Source of the DNA: an uncultured Clostridia bacterium
GTDB taxonomy: Bacteria; Bacillota; Clostridia; Christensenellales; UBA1242
Assembly (NCBI GenBank): GCA_944376785.1
Contig: CALWDV010000011.1
Location: 1-20,711, forward strand
DNA length: 20,711 nucleotides
Direction of reading: 5' to 3'
The notes under the pieces were generated by a model, which worked only from the letters and a program-made list of their open reading frames with translations, was not told the DNA's origin and searched no databases. How positions within the stretch are numbered: position 1 is the first letter of the stretch; each line of letters opens with the position of its first letter. Shown here piece by piece: positions 1 through 8,300 of this stretch. The position numbers and the translations under genes are program-made.

Positions 1-638
1 AATATCATGCCTAAAATGAACTGATAAACGGTTTGTTGCAAAGAACCATGTAACAACGTAAACATTAATGCAGACAATAAAATTGCAATGTGTGGATTAA
101 ATTTTTTTTCAAGACCTTTAAAAATTAAACCTCTAAACAATAGTTCTTCACAAATTGCTGGTAAAACAGCCATTGCAATAATTCCAACAACTAAACGCCA
201 CCCATTGTTCATAACATATGGTAGTGCATTACTTGGGTTATAATTAATTTGAGAAAAACCATAGTTAACAAGCGAAATAAATGGTGAAATCATAAAAACT
301 GCAACAACACTTATGGTTATAACAATTAAAACTTTAACCCAATTTAATTTAAAACTAATATCCGACGCTTTAAACACGTTATAGTGAAATTTTTTAACAT
401 AAATAAAATAAATAAAGAAAAAAACTATTGGCGTAAAAATTAAGTTAACCACTTTAACAAATTCTGTTGCAATAAACTCTTTATAGCTGTTTCCAGTTGC
501 CACTGCTAAAAACATAAACAAAATTATTAAAGCAAGTGACGCAACGAAAGGCACAATTAACGCTAAAATAAAGTTAATGCAACTATCTTTAACACTAAAA
601 CAATTTCTTTTTTCTAATTGTGGTAAATTTTTATTCAT
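1..638 (-). CDS. CPBP family intramembrane metalloprotease (5' part; C-terminus beyond left edge)
   Basis: Polytopic membrane protein of the CPBP (CAAX/Abi, PF02517) glutamic-type protease family. Translation gives about 212 residues before the left edge, with hydrophobic segments through most of the length. The family signature is visible: motif 1 EExxxR at E164, E165 and R169 (in the stretch CEELLFRG) and motif 2 FxxxH at F193/H197 (MFTLLHG). The third conserved motif would lie outside the window. Two adjacent ATGs are possible (641 and 638); the SD-like AAGGA sits four bases before the first and seven before the second, so the second was chosen. An extended -10 element lies about 40 bases upstream. 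Family members process prenylated or other membrane peptides, or give bacteriocin self-immunity. The substrate here is unknown and no bacteriocin gene is visible nearby. The reading frame is intact. Confidence 0.85.
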   Translation of the reverse strand, partial: MNKNLPQLEKRNCFSVKDSCINFILALIVPFVASLALIILFMFLAVATGNSYKEFIATEFVKVVNLIFTPIVFFFIYFIYVKKFHYNVFKASDISFKLNWVKVLIVITISVVAVFMISPFISLVNYGFSQINYNPSNALPYVMNNGWRLVVGIIAMAVLPAICEELLFRGLIFKGLEKKFNPHIAILLSALMFTLLHGSLQQTVYQFILGMI

Positions 639-678
639 CATTTTTCCTTTTTCTTAAAGATTTTTAATCATATTTAAA

Positions 679-687
679 AGTATAGCA
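679..687 (-). promoter_or_regulatory. Extended -10 promoter for the CPBP protease gene
   Basis: On the minus strand the bases read TGC-TATACT, a textbook extended -10 (TGN before TATACT, 5/6 to TATAAT). No good -35 is seen 17 bases upstream, where there is only a T/A run. It would start transcription about 30 bases before the ATG. The fit is by eye in a very AT-rich region, so confidence is moderate. Confidence 0.45.
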
Positions 688-756
688 CAAATGTTAAAAA
701 TTAAAAATAAATTTATTATTATAATAAATATATTTTAAATATAATAATTACAATTA

Positions 757-803
757 TTTTAAACTTTTTTATTAATTTTATTTTAAACTTTTTTATTAAT
801 TTA
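757..803. repeat. Two tandem copies of a 24-bp AT-rich repeat
   Basis: A unit beginning TTTTAAACTTTTTTATTAAT occurs at 757-780 and again immediately at 781-803, with 23 matching bases. It lies in the 218-bp gap between the CPBP gene and walJ. No function is evident. It may be a replication-slippage duplication or simply low-complexity spacer. Confidence 0.6.
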
Positions 804-831
804 TACTTATTAAACTTTCCAAAAAATTAGT

Positions 832-866
832 AAAAAAATAAACAACACAAATATGCTGTTTATTTT
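832..866 (-). terminator. Rho-independent terminator of the walJ-like gene
   Basis: A 10-bp perfect inverted repeat (AAAATAAACA at 835-844 with its complement at 857-866) has a 12-base loop. On the minus strand it is followed by a run of seven T. The walJ stop codon (860-862) is inside the stem. The stem has only one G:C pair, but placement and the U-run support a terminator. Confidence 0.55.
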
Positions 867-1654
867 AAAACAAAAACTGTTCCAATGTGTTCGGCTGGAG
901 CAATATCAATTTTAATATTAACTCCTGGAACCACGCCCATTGCCTCTAAATATGCACACACGGTTTCATAACAAAGTTGTGGTGTGTTGTTTTCTAAACT
1001 TAAATGTGCTAAAACAACTTGTTTAACATTGTTCTGTGCAAGTGTACAAACCACTTTTGCACTTGCCATATTGCTTAAATGACCATTTCGACTTAAAATT
1101 CTGCGTTTTAAAATTTCAGAATAGTTTTTATTGTTAATAAGCATTTTTTCATCATGATTACTTTCTAAAATAACCAGTTTGCAATTTTTTAAATTATCAA
1201 TGGTTTCTTCACTTGCAAAACCTAAATCGGTGGCATAGGCAAACTTTGCATTTCCACAACTAACAACAAAACCCACACACGAAACTGCATCATGTGGCAG
1301 TTTAAAACTTTTTATTTTAAACTCACCCACACTAAATTCTTGGTCAAAAAAACTTATAACTTTTCTTTCATCAACATTACCAATTTTTTTTAAAACCACA
1401 TCACGACCATCTGCATGAACATAAAGCAAACAACCAAATTTTCTCATAAGCCCACCAACCGATTTTATGTGGTCTGAATGTTCGTGAGTGTTTAAAATTG
1501 CTGTAATTGAATTTGGGTCACAATTCAAACGTTTTAATTTTTCTATTAAGTTATTAATGTTAATTCCAGCATCAATAAGTAAATTTGTTTTTTCACCCAT
1601 AACCAAAACACAATTACCTTTGCTGGAACTAGCAAGTGTTACAACTTTCATCAT
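860..1654 (-). CDS. walJ: WalJ/YycJ-like MBL-fold metallo-hydrolase
   Basis: Cytoplasmic metallo-beta-lactamase-fold protein of 264 residues, the usual size for WalJ (YycJ). The N-terminus (VVTLASSSKGNCVLV) matches the family's LASGSxGN start. The zinc motif HxHxDH is H57, H59, D61, H62 (THEHSDH). Further likely ligands are the His in LPHDA, the Asp in YATDLG, the His in ESNHDE and the His in LAHLSLENN. In many Bacillota walJ lies in the walRK (essential cell-wall two-component) operon. Here no walR or walK is in view, so it is either detached or the name is only a family label. WalJ has been linked to coordination of cell division with replication, and its enzymatic substrate is not settled. 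The first of two tandem ATGs was taken because AAAGGT is 11 bases before it. The gene lies 133 bases downstream of the M1 peptidase gene and may be read through from it. A hairpin overlaps its stop. Confidence 0.8.
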   Translation of the reverse strand: MMKVVTLASSSKGNCVLVMGEKTNLLIDAGININNLIEKLKRLNCDPNSITAILNTHEHSDHIKSVGGLMRKFGCLLYVHADGRDVVLKKIGNVDERKVISFFDQEFSVGEFKIKSFKLPHDAVSCVGFVVSCGNAKFAYATDLGFASEETIDNLKNCKLVILESNHDEKMLINNKNYSEILKRRILSRNGHLSNMASAKVVCTLAQNNVKQVVLAHLSLENNTPQLCYETVCAYLEAMGVVPGVNIKIDIAPAEHIGTVFVLK

Positions 1655-1787
1655 TAGCTAATTTACCTTTTACGTATCATAGTTTATCAAATTAATTTTG
1701 CTTATGCAAGTAATCATAAAATTTGTAATAAATAAATTATTTTTATTAATTAAATTTGCGAAAAAAATTTTAATCTTACACATTAAA

Positions 1788-3269
1788 TTAAGTCATATTG
1801 ACAATAACAACTTTTCCTTCAACCCACGAATTAATATAACTTTTCAGTTCGGTTTTGCAAACCTTTTCAACAATTCCAATAAAATGTTCGGGTGTTACAT
1901 TTTGAAAAGCGTATGTTTTATAATATTCATTTAAAACATTTAAAAACTTGTTTTTGCCAACAACATCACACAAATTGTCAAAAAGTAACATTCCTTTAAC
2001 ATAAGTCATATAAACGTATTCTGGCTCGGTGATATATTCATTAAGTTTTCTGTTCATTGAAGTGTCAACCTTTCCAAGCACATCTTCATATAGTTCAATA
2101 AAAGTTACATAGCTGTTATTTGTGTTTTTGATTAGTTCTTGTGTGTTAACGCCATACTCAGGATTTTCTTCATAAAATAAAACTGTTGAATATTCTGTTA
2201 GCCCTTCGTCTAACCAAGCATATCTATATGCATTGCTTCCAATAACACCATACCACCATTGGTGTGCAGTTTCATGAACAATAACATTCTTATAGTCGTC
2301 ACCTTCAACGTCACTAGAAATATAAATTAAATTTGGATATTCCATTCCACCATGAACAAAGTTTGCTTTAACAATGCTTAATGTTGAATAAGGATATTTA
2401 CCAAAAATTCTATTAAATGTTTTTAATGCATCAACACCTGCCTTTAAATTTTCTGCAAAGTTTTCGTCGTTAAAATAATAATATAAAACTGTTGTATCTT
2501 CAACTTGCTCTGTTGCAATTTCAAATTTTTCACTCATAACAAAAGCAAAATCTCTAACGCAAAGTGCTTTTATTGTGTAAGTGTTTGTTTCATTTCCATT
2601 TTCAACTTTTTCTTGAACTCCCGTGCTTGCAACTTTGTATTTATTTGGAACTGTTAAAGTAACTTCATAGTTTGAACAATCAGAATAAAACGGATCGCCA
2701 TTTGAATTATACGGATCTAAAACAAATTCACCATTTTCAAAAACTGCCACAACAGGATAAAAATTTGCCATATTAATTGTGTCGGCTCCATAACCAAATC
2801 GGTGGTTAACATTTGGAACATAAACAACATATTCAATTTCAACAATAACACTTTCAGTTGGTTCTAACTCTTTTAATAAACCAACATTTAAAATATTGTT
2901 GTCGGTTCCTGAAAAATTAAAGTCGGTGTCATTTCCATCAACACAAACTTTGGAAATAACAATGTCGCCATAATCAACTCCATTTGGATATGCTTTACTT
3001 TCGTTAATTGAACTAACAGGTTTGTTTACTGCTCCTTCACTAAATGCTTTCACATACAAATGAAAACACAATTTTTTTAACATTGTGTCGGTTTTATTTG
3101 TGTAAGTTAATTTTTGTTTTCCATTTAACGTGTGGTCTGAATTATAAGTTAAATTCATGGTGTAAGTGTTTAAACTTTCACTTTCTTTTTTTATGTTTAA
3201 TTCGCCATTGTTACCACAACCAAATAAAAAGATAAAACAAACAGCAAAAATAACAAAAAGTTTTTTCAT
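1788..3269 (-). CDS. M1 family zinc metallopeptidase, secreted lipoprotein
   Basis: Extracytoplasmic aminopeptidase-type gluzincin. The zinc site is H332-E333-T-A-H336 followed after 18 residues by E355 (in WLDEGLTEY), exactly the M1 spacing HExxH-X18-E. A GGMEYP motif about 20 residues upstream corresponds to the family's GxMEN-type exopeptidase loop. The N-terminus MKKLFVIFAVCFIFLFGC is a lipoprotein signal peptide with lipobox L-F-G-C (Cys18), so the enzyme should be tethered outside the membrane. At 493 residues it is shorter than classical PepN (about 850), matching the compact M1 lipoproteins that keep the beta-domain and catalytic domain only. The start at 3269 was chosen over ATGs at 3293 and 3281 because GGGGGAAG lies just before it and the lipobox then falls at the usual distance. 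It probably trims peptides for uptake, though no peptide transporter is adjacent. No clear terminator was found in the 133-base gap before walJ. Confidence 0.9.
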   Translation of the reverse strand: MKKLFVIFAVCFIFLFGCGNNGELNIKKESESLNTYTMNLTYNSDHTLNGKQKLTYTNKTDTMLKKLCFHLYVKAFSEGAVNKPVSSINESKAYPNGVDYGDIVISKVCVDGNDTDFNFSGTDNNILNVGLLKELEPTESVIVEIEYVVYVPNVNHRFGYGADTINMANFYPVVAVFENGEFVLDPYNSNGDPFYSDCSNYEVTLTVPNKYKVASTGVQEKVENGNETNTYTIKALCVRDFAFVMSEKFEIATEQVEDTTVLYYYFNDENFAENLKAGVDALKTFNRIFGKYPYSTLSIVKANFVHGGMEYPNLIYISSDVEGDDYKNVIVHETAHQWWYGVIGSNAYRYAWLDEGLTEYSTVLFYEENPEYGVNTQELIKNTNNSYVTFIELYEDVLGKVDTSMNRKLNEYITEPEYVYMTYVKGMLLFDNLCDVVGKNKFLNVLNEYYKTYAFQNVTPEHFIGIVEKVCKTELKSYINSWVEGKVVIVNMT

Positions 3270-3550
3270 AACTTCCCCCATATTGTTTTTCATAAATTAT
3301 TTTATGGGACAAACATTGCATTTAGAACTTTTGTTATTAATGATTTGTTTAATTTTTGGTTTTATTTGTTTTTTATTAGTTGAATTATTATTAATTTATA
3401 TATAAATAAAAAATATAAATTAAAAAATATTCAAATTTAAAAGTGTTTAAAAAATAGGGAAATTTACACACATATATCAACAAAAAATTACAAAAAAATC
3501 TAAAATTTTGTTCTATTTTACAAAAAATTATCATATTGATTAAAAAAAAC

Positions 3551-3576
3551 GTTGCAAAGGGACACTTCTTGCAAAA
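3551..3576 (+). repeat. REP-like imperfect palindrome upstream of RAYT-like gene
   Basis: TTGCAAAGG and CTTCTTGCAA flank GACA and can fold into a stem with one bulge. The core AAAGGGACACTTCTTGCA resembles, from memory, the GGGAC..TTCTT-type palindromes found next to RAYT genes in Bacillota. A related GGGACA-N4-TTGCA copy in the same orientation is at 3306-3320. It ends six bases before the -35 box of the RAYT-like operon, so it could also be an operator. This assignment is inference. Confidence 0.35.
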
Positions 3577-3581
3577 AATTA

Positions 3582-3610
3582 TTGACTATAAATTTATAAG
3601 TGGTTATAAT
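3582..3610 (+). promoter_or_regulatory. Sigma-A-type promoter of the RAYT-like/surface-protein operon
   Basis: TTGACT (3582-3587), a 17-base spacer and TATAAT (3605-3610): 5/6 and 6/6 to consensus with ideal spacing, the best promoter in the window. Transcription should begin near 3617. This rules out an upstream ATG at 3600 as the translation start and supports the ATG at 3639. Confidence 0.85.
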
Positions 3611-3638
3611 TTTAGTGTTAAAAATTATGGAGGAAGTT

Positions 3639-4388
3639 ATGGCACGTAAAGCAAGGTTAATTAGCGAAATTAATTCTTACACAATCATTTTAAAAGCTAG
3701 TGACGACATTTTGTTTAATGACCACGACAAACAATTGTTTTTAGAAACAATAAAAAAATATAGCAACGTTTTAAGTTATAAGTTTGTTGCCTACAATTTA
3801 AACGATAACTTGTTAACATTTGTGCTTTATGATTGTGACACGCCCATTGACACCACAATGAGAAAAATTGTGGTTAGTTTTGTTAGTAAATTTAATCTTT
3901 ACCACGCAAGACAAGGCAAAGTGTTTAAAGGCAGATTTATTAGTTTACCTGCTCATAGCATTAAAGACGTTTGGGATATGGTTTACGATGTGCACAATTT
4001 AAGTTCCTCAAAATTTAACAGTGCAATTAACTATTTTGAAAATGAGTTTTTAAACTTGGAATGTGCAAAACAATTTTATGGTTCTGAAAACAATTTTAAC
4101 GTTGCCGTTATTAATAGAAACAACACCGATTCTTTAAAAAGCAAAATTGTTAAATCAAAAATTAAAGACACCGAACTTGTTTCTTACATAACCCGTGAAG
4201 TTATGCCAATAGAAGAACTAAAAACTCTTCCTAAAAGCAAATTAAAACGATTGGTTACTGAAATAATTTCTAAAACCTCGGCATCTTGCCGACAAATTGC
4301 CAGAATTACTAGTTTACCTTTAAGAATGCTTTGGAATTTAAATAAAAAAAATAAAACCAAAGAGGAATTAAACAATGAGCAAGAGTGA
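3639..4388 (+). CDS. RAYT-family (Y1 transposase-like) protein lacking the HUH histidines
   Basis: 249-residue protein with the layout of Bacillota REP-associated tyrosine transposases. The MARKAR start matches the usual MPRKAR. The Y1 domain spans about residues 10-135, and a helix-turn-helix tail at about 200-235 contains SCRQIARITSLPLRML, like the family's RQLARITG motif. Aligning by eye to AYCLMSNHIHLLI of active members, this protein has AYNLNDNLLTFVL: both metal-binding His of HUH are replaced (L58 and T60). The region of the catalytic Tyr (family RYIHxNP) reads VYDVHNL, keeping Y116 but losing the Pro. It is therefore probably unable to cut DNA and may be a domesticated DNA-binding protein. 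The start at 3639 is fixed by GGAGG five bases upstream and by the promoter. The stop is UGA, and the last 14 bases overlap the next gene. A role as a regulator of the operon is inference; an inactive relic is the alternative, though the frame is clean. Confidence 0.75.
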   Translation: MARKARLISEINSYTIILKASDDILFNDHDKQLFLETIKKYSNVLSYKFVAYNLNDNLLTFVLYDCDTPIDTTMRKIVVSFVSKFNLYHARQGKVFKGRFISLPAHSIKDVWDMVYDVHNLSSSKFNSAINYFENEFLNLECAKQFYGSENNFNVAVINRNNTDSLKSKIVKSKIKDTELVSYITREVMPIEELKTLPKSKLKRLVTEIISKTSASCRQIARITSLPLRMLWNLNKKNKTKEELNNEQE

Positions 4389-5337
4389 ACTAGTTAAAGA
4401 AAGAATGGCAATTAGCAGAAAACGCACCATTATTAATTTTATTTTGGTTATTATAATTGGCATTGGTTCAGGCATTTTTTTAGGAAGCTGGTATTCATAT
4501 GCAATTCTTTCAAATCCTATTGACTATTCACAGTTTTCCGAAGAAGCATTAAGAGACGATTTAAACGATATTTTTAAAAATGTTTTAAACATAAAAAACC
4601 CAACAGAAGCCGATAAACAAAATTGGGTTTCAACTGCAAAAAGCAAAGGTGTTACACCAAAAAATTTAACTATTGCCGAAAACTTTTTGTTAGCTGAATA
4701 CAATTTGCAACAAGCATCAACCTTTTCTGCAATTGGAACAGGAAGAGTTAACACAATGGGAACAAACCAAAGCATTTACAGTGCAAAATATTTTGATGGA
4801 AACACTTATATGTTTGAAAGCATAAGCAAAGGAATTATCAATGTTGCAAACTGCATTGTTATGGATAAAGGTTCAAACACAGTAACATCAATTAAAGGAA
4901 AAAACATAACAGAAACCAGTGCAGATTGGAACGGAAGCAAAACAATTATGACCACCATTGAATGTAAAGAAACAAATGGTAATACACCAGATGTTGTTGT
5001 TCCATACATAATTTCATCAAAAACAGTTTTAGATGGTGGCAGCATTGTTGAAGAAGTTGTGGAAGGTAAAAAATACTATGTTTGTTCATTTGCTCTTGAC
5101 CCAATTAAAAGCGTTTTAAATTATATTAAGCAAGTTAAACAAACCAGTGGTCTTTCCGACTACCCTTCGTTTGATAATATTGCTGTAACAATGAAACTTG
5201 ATGAAAATTGGAATTTAGTTGAATTTAACACTAATGAAAACTATCGTGTTTCATATATGGGATTAAAACCAAAATGCAATGGCACATTAAACATAAATTT
5301 TATTATTAATGAGCCAGTAACATTACCTGAATATTAA
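4375..5337 (+). CDS. Membrane-anchored extracellular protein of unknown function
   Basis: 320 residues. A basic cytoplasmic N-terminus (SRKR at 14-17) precedes one hydrophobic segment at about 19-46 (IINFILVIIIGIGSGIFLGS). The rest is hydrophilic and should lie outside the cell. There is no lipobox or sorting motif, so a signal anchor is likely. No family was recognised. The C-terminal third (about 225-315) has alternating strands and the segment VTMKLDENWNLVEFNTNENY, a pattern common in LolA/LppX-type half-barrels. It recalls the repeats of the giant protein encoded next, so this may be a one-module relative (inference). Its ATG lies inside the end of the RAYT-like gene with GAGGAA eight bases upstream, implying translational coupling. 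The next gene begins 50 bases downstream. Confidence 0.8.
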   Translation: MSKSELVKERMAISRKRTIINFILVIIIGIGSGIFLGSWYSYAILSNPIDYSQFSEEALRDDLNDIFKNVLNIKNPTEADKQNWVSTAKSKGVTPKNLTIAENFLLAEYNLQQASTFSAIGTGRVNTMGTNQSIYSAKYFDGNTYMFESISKGIINVANCIVMDKGSNTVTSIKGKNITETSADWNGSKTIMTTIECKETNGNTPDVVVPYIISSKTVLDGGSIVEEVVEGKKYYVCSFALDPIKSVLNYIKQVKQTSGLSDYPSFDNIAVTMKLDENWNLVEFNTNENYRVSYMGLKPKCNGTLNINFIINEPVTLPEY

Positions 5338-5387
5338 AAAGTAAGAAAAATCGAAAAGAAAAAATTAAATTGTAAAGTGGAAAAAAT

Positions 5388-8300
5388 ATGACAAGAATTA
5401 AAAGATTTTTAATGTATTTAATGACATATATTGGAATAACTTGTTTAACTGCGTTTGGCGTGGTTCTTATTACACGCCCAACTGGTGCAAACACTGTTGA
5501 TGTTGGTGGAGATAGTTCACAAACAGTTACTTCACCAATTACATATGTGATTGAAAATTTTTCCACACATGATGCAATTAATTTTGATATTAATTTAAAT
5601 GTTAATTCAAACAATAACAACATTTTAGTTAATGGATTAGTTACCCTTGATTTAACAAATGGTTTAGAAAACATTGCGTGTGCAGGTTCATTAACATTAA
5701 CTTTGCAAGATAAACAAATTGATGTTAATTTAACTTATGTTAATGGTGAACTTTATGTTTCACTGCTAAATGGAAATTATTTAATTGAAACAAACAATTT
5801 AATGACTTCCATTAACCAAATTTTAAACTTATTAAACATTGAAATGCCTGAAATTGGAATTGACCTTGAAAATTTAGATATGATGAGTTTAATGAGTTTG
5901 TTTGATGGTGTTAAAGAAATTAAAACCGACACAAACACAACATTAACACTTTCACTTCCAATGGTTGGCGATGTTGTTATTGTTTGCGACTTAAACTATG
6001 CAATTCAAAATGTTATGATACCAAACATTGAAGTTAACAACACAAATATTAACCTTTCAATTTCTGCAACTTATCCAGAAAATGTTAAAATTGAAAAACC
6101 AAGTGTGGAAGCAATTAACGTTACTCACGTTTTAAATTTGTTAGAAGGAATGTTAAAATTTGTTAACAACAACAAAATTGGTTTAGAACTTAATTTAAAT
6201 TACAACAATCAAATTTTTAAAGGAATTTTAAGTTGTGATTTAGAAAACTTTAATGCAAAATTTGATACAAACATTTTAGGAAAAAATTTAAGTATTATTG
6301 CAATTAATAATGTTATTTATGCCGAATATGAAAACTTGTTTGTTAAATTTGATTTAAACAATTTAGAACAACTTTCAAACTTATTAAGTTCTCAATTTGG
6401 AATTAATGTTCCAATTAAAGAAATAGCAAACATTTTAGTTGGAATATCAAATAACAAATCACATTTAAAAGCACTTGATTTTAACAACTTTAATTTAAGC
6501 AATTTTGATTTTAATAAAATTGATTTAAGCGTTTTAGAAAGTTTTAACTATGAAAATGGAATTTATACCCTTTCAATTAAAAACGTTGGGGAATTAACAT
6601 TTGGTTTTGAAAATCACGAATTTAAAAACATAACATTTAATGGTTTTGGAATTAGTGCAAACATTAATGCTTATGCCCCACAAAACATTGAACTTAAAAA
6701 AGATGAAAATGTTTATGCCGATTTAAACAAAACACTACCAACCATTAATGCAATTTTAAACACAAGCAAATTAAAACATCACTATGGCAGTTTAGAACTA
6801 AAATTAAACAACACAAACTTTGTTGTTAATTATGAAGTTAACCTTGAAAATGGTTTACAAGCAAAGTTTGAAACATTAATTTATAACATACCAGTTAAAG
6901 CAATTATAACAAACAATAAAATTTATTTAACTATATCTAACACAAATATTGTTTGTGATTTCAAAGATTTTGAACAAATTAAACAATTTGTGTTAACAAA
7001 CTTTAATTTAAATATGCCAGATGTTAACACAGAACAAATTGTTGATATTATTAACAATGTGTTTAGTAACAACAACTTATTAATTTCAAATTTAGAAAGT
7101 TTTAACAACGGACTAACATTTAACGTTTTATCTAACACAAAAGTAACAATAAAACATAACGAAACAATTAATCTTGTTGAAATTAACACAAATAACGCAA
7201 ACGCAATTTTAAACATTGAATCTAACAACGAATTAGGCAATTACAACATTGACACAACAAAATTTGTTGAAACAAGCAACATTTTAAGTGCTTTAACCAA
7301 TGTTTTAAATTATGTTAAAAATGGTAAATATTATGTTAATGTTGAATTAAATTATAATAATTTAAACATTGTTGGATTTATTAACTATGAAAACAATAGC
7401 ACCGACTATTTAAATAACTTACAAGCACAATTTGAAACAAACATTTTAGGCAAAAACATTGTTGTGAAATTGTTAAACAAAACAATTTATGCCGAAGTTG
7501 ATGGATTAAATGTTAAATTTGAGTTAAATGATATTAACAAAATTTTGGACTTTGTTAAGAAAAACTTTGATGTAAACACAGAAGATTTTAACAATGTGAA
7601 CAATTTATTTAATGATATTGATTTTGAAGAATTGTTAAAGAATTTAACATTCACACTAACCAACAATAATTTTGAAATTAACAACAACAACTTGAATTTA
7701 AACTTTAATTTTGAAAACAAAAATTTAATGGTTAACTTTAATGATTTGCAAATTTTAGCAACCATTAACAACACTAAACAAAACATTGAACTTGAAAATA
7801 ATTATATAAACCTAACCACCCTTCTTCCTTTTGCACAAAGTTTATTAAACACAATTAACCAAGGAAAACTTGAAGGTTCTGTTTACTTAATTATTAACAA
7901 CCAAGCATTAACAATTAACTATAAAGTTCAATTTAACGAAAACATTCAAATTTGGTTACAAACAAAAATTAAAGGTTTAAATGTTAAAATTAATTATGTT
8001 AACAACAATATTTTAATTTCTATTGATAATTTAAACTTTAAAGCAAATGCAAACAACCTAACAGAAATTATTAACTTTATTAACAACACATTTAACACCG
8101 AATTAAATATTGATTTAAATAGCTTAATAACAAAAGAAAATTTAGAAAACATTTTAAACTCAATTAGTTTAGGAATAATTAAAAATGTTGTTGCAACTAA
8201 AAACGCATTGCAACTAAACATTAACAACATTGAAATTGGATTGTTGTTTAACAATTATGTTAAAGAGTTAACTATTAGATTTAACAACATATATGTTAAT

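Larger units (their letters stand above)
3270..3638. other. Divergent intergenic region (M1 peptidase / RAYT-like operon)
   Basis: About 370 bases separate the starts of the minus-strand peptidase and the plus-strand operon. It holds a near-consensus promoter for the plus operon (3582-3610) and a REP-like motif at 3551-3576. A second, similarly spaced GGGACA-N4-TTGCA motif is at 3306-3320. The rest is A/T-rich, with acaaaaaatta occurring twice near 3480 and 3520. No convincing promoter for the peptidase gene was found, and no RNA gene is visible. Confidence 0.6.

Noticed and set aside
1655..1787. Promoter for walJ (TTGCAT-17-TAAACT on the minus strand)
   Set aside because: Only 3/6 and 4/6 matches in AT-rich sequence, too weak to list.
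1698..1934. Plus-strand 78-residue frame
   Set aside because: It overlaps the end of the M1 peptidase gene on the other strand, has no ribosome site and reads as low-complexity hydrophobic sequence.
3600..3638. Upstream ATG at 3600 (and 3627) as start of the RAYT-like protein
   Set aside because: 3600 lies inside the promoter, before the expected transcription start. 3627 overlaps the GGAGG site that serves the ATG at 3639.
4386..4388. Mycoplasma-type code with UGA as Trp
   Set aside because: UGA ends two genes in tight gene overlaps, conserved Trp residues (for example HQWW of the M1 peptidase) use UGG, and no in-frame UGA interrupts any recognised domain.
3639..4388. Active insertion sequence (IS200/IS605-like) with ends
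   Set aside because: HUH residues are missing, no TnpB or target-site structure is adjacent, and the gene is locked in an operon.
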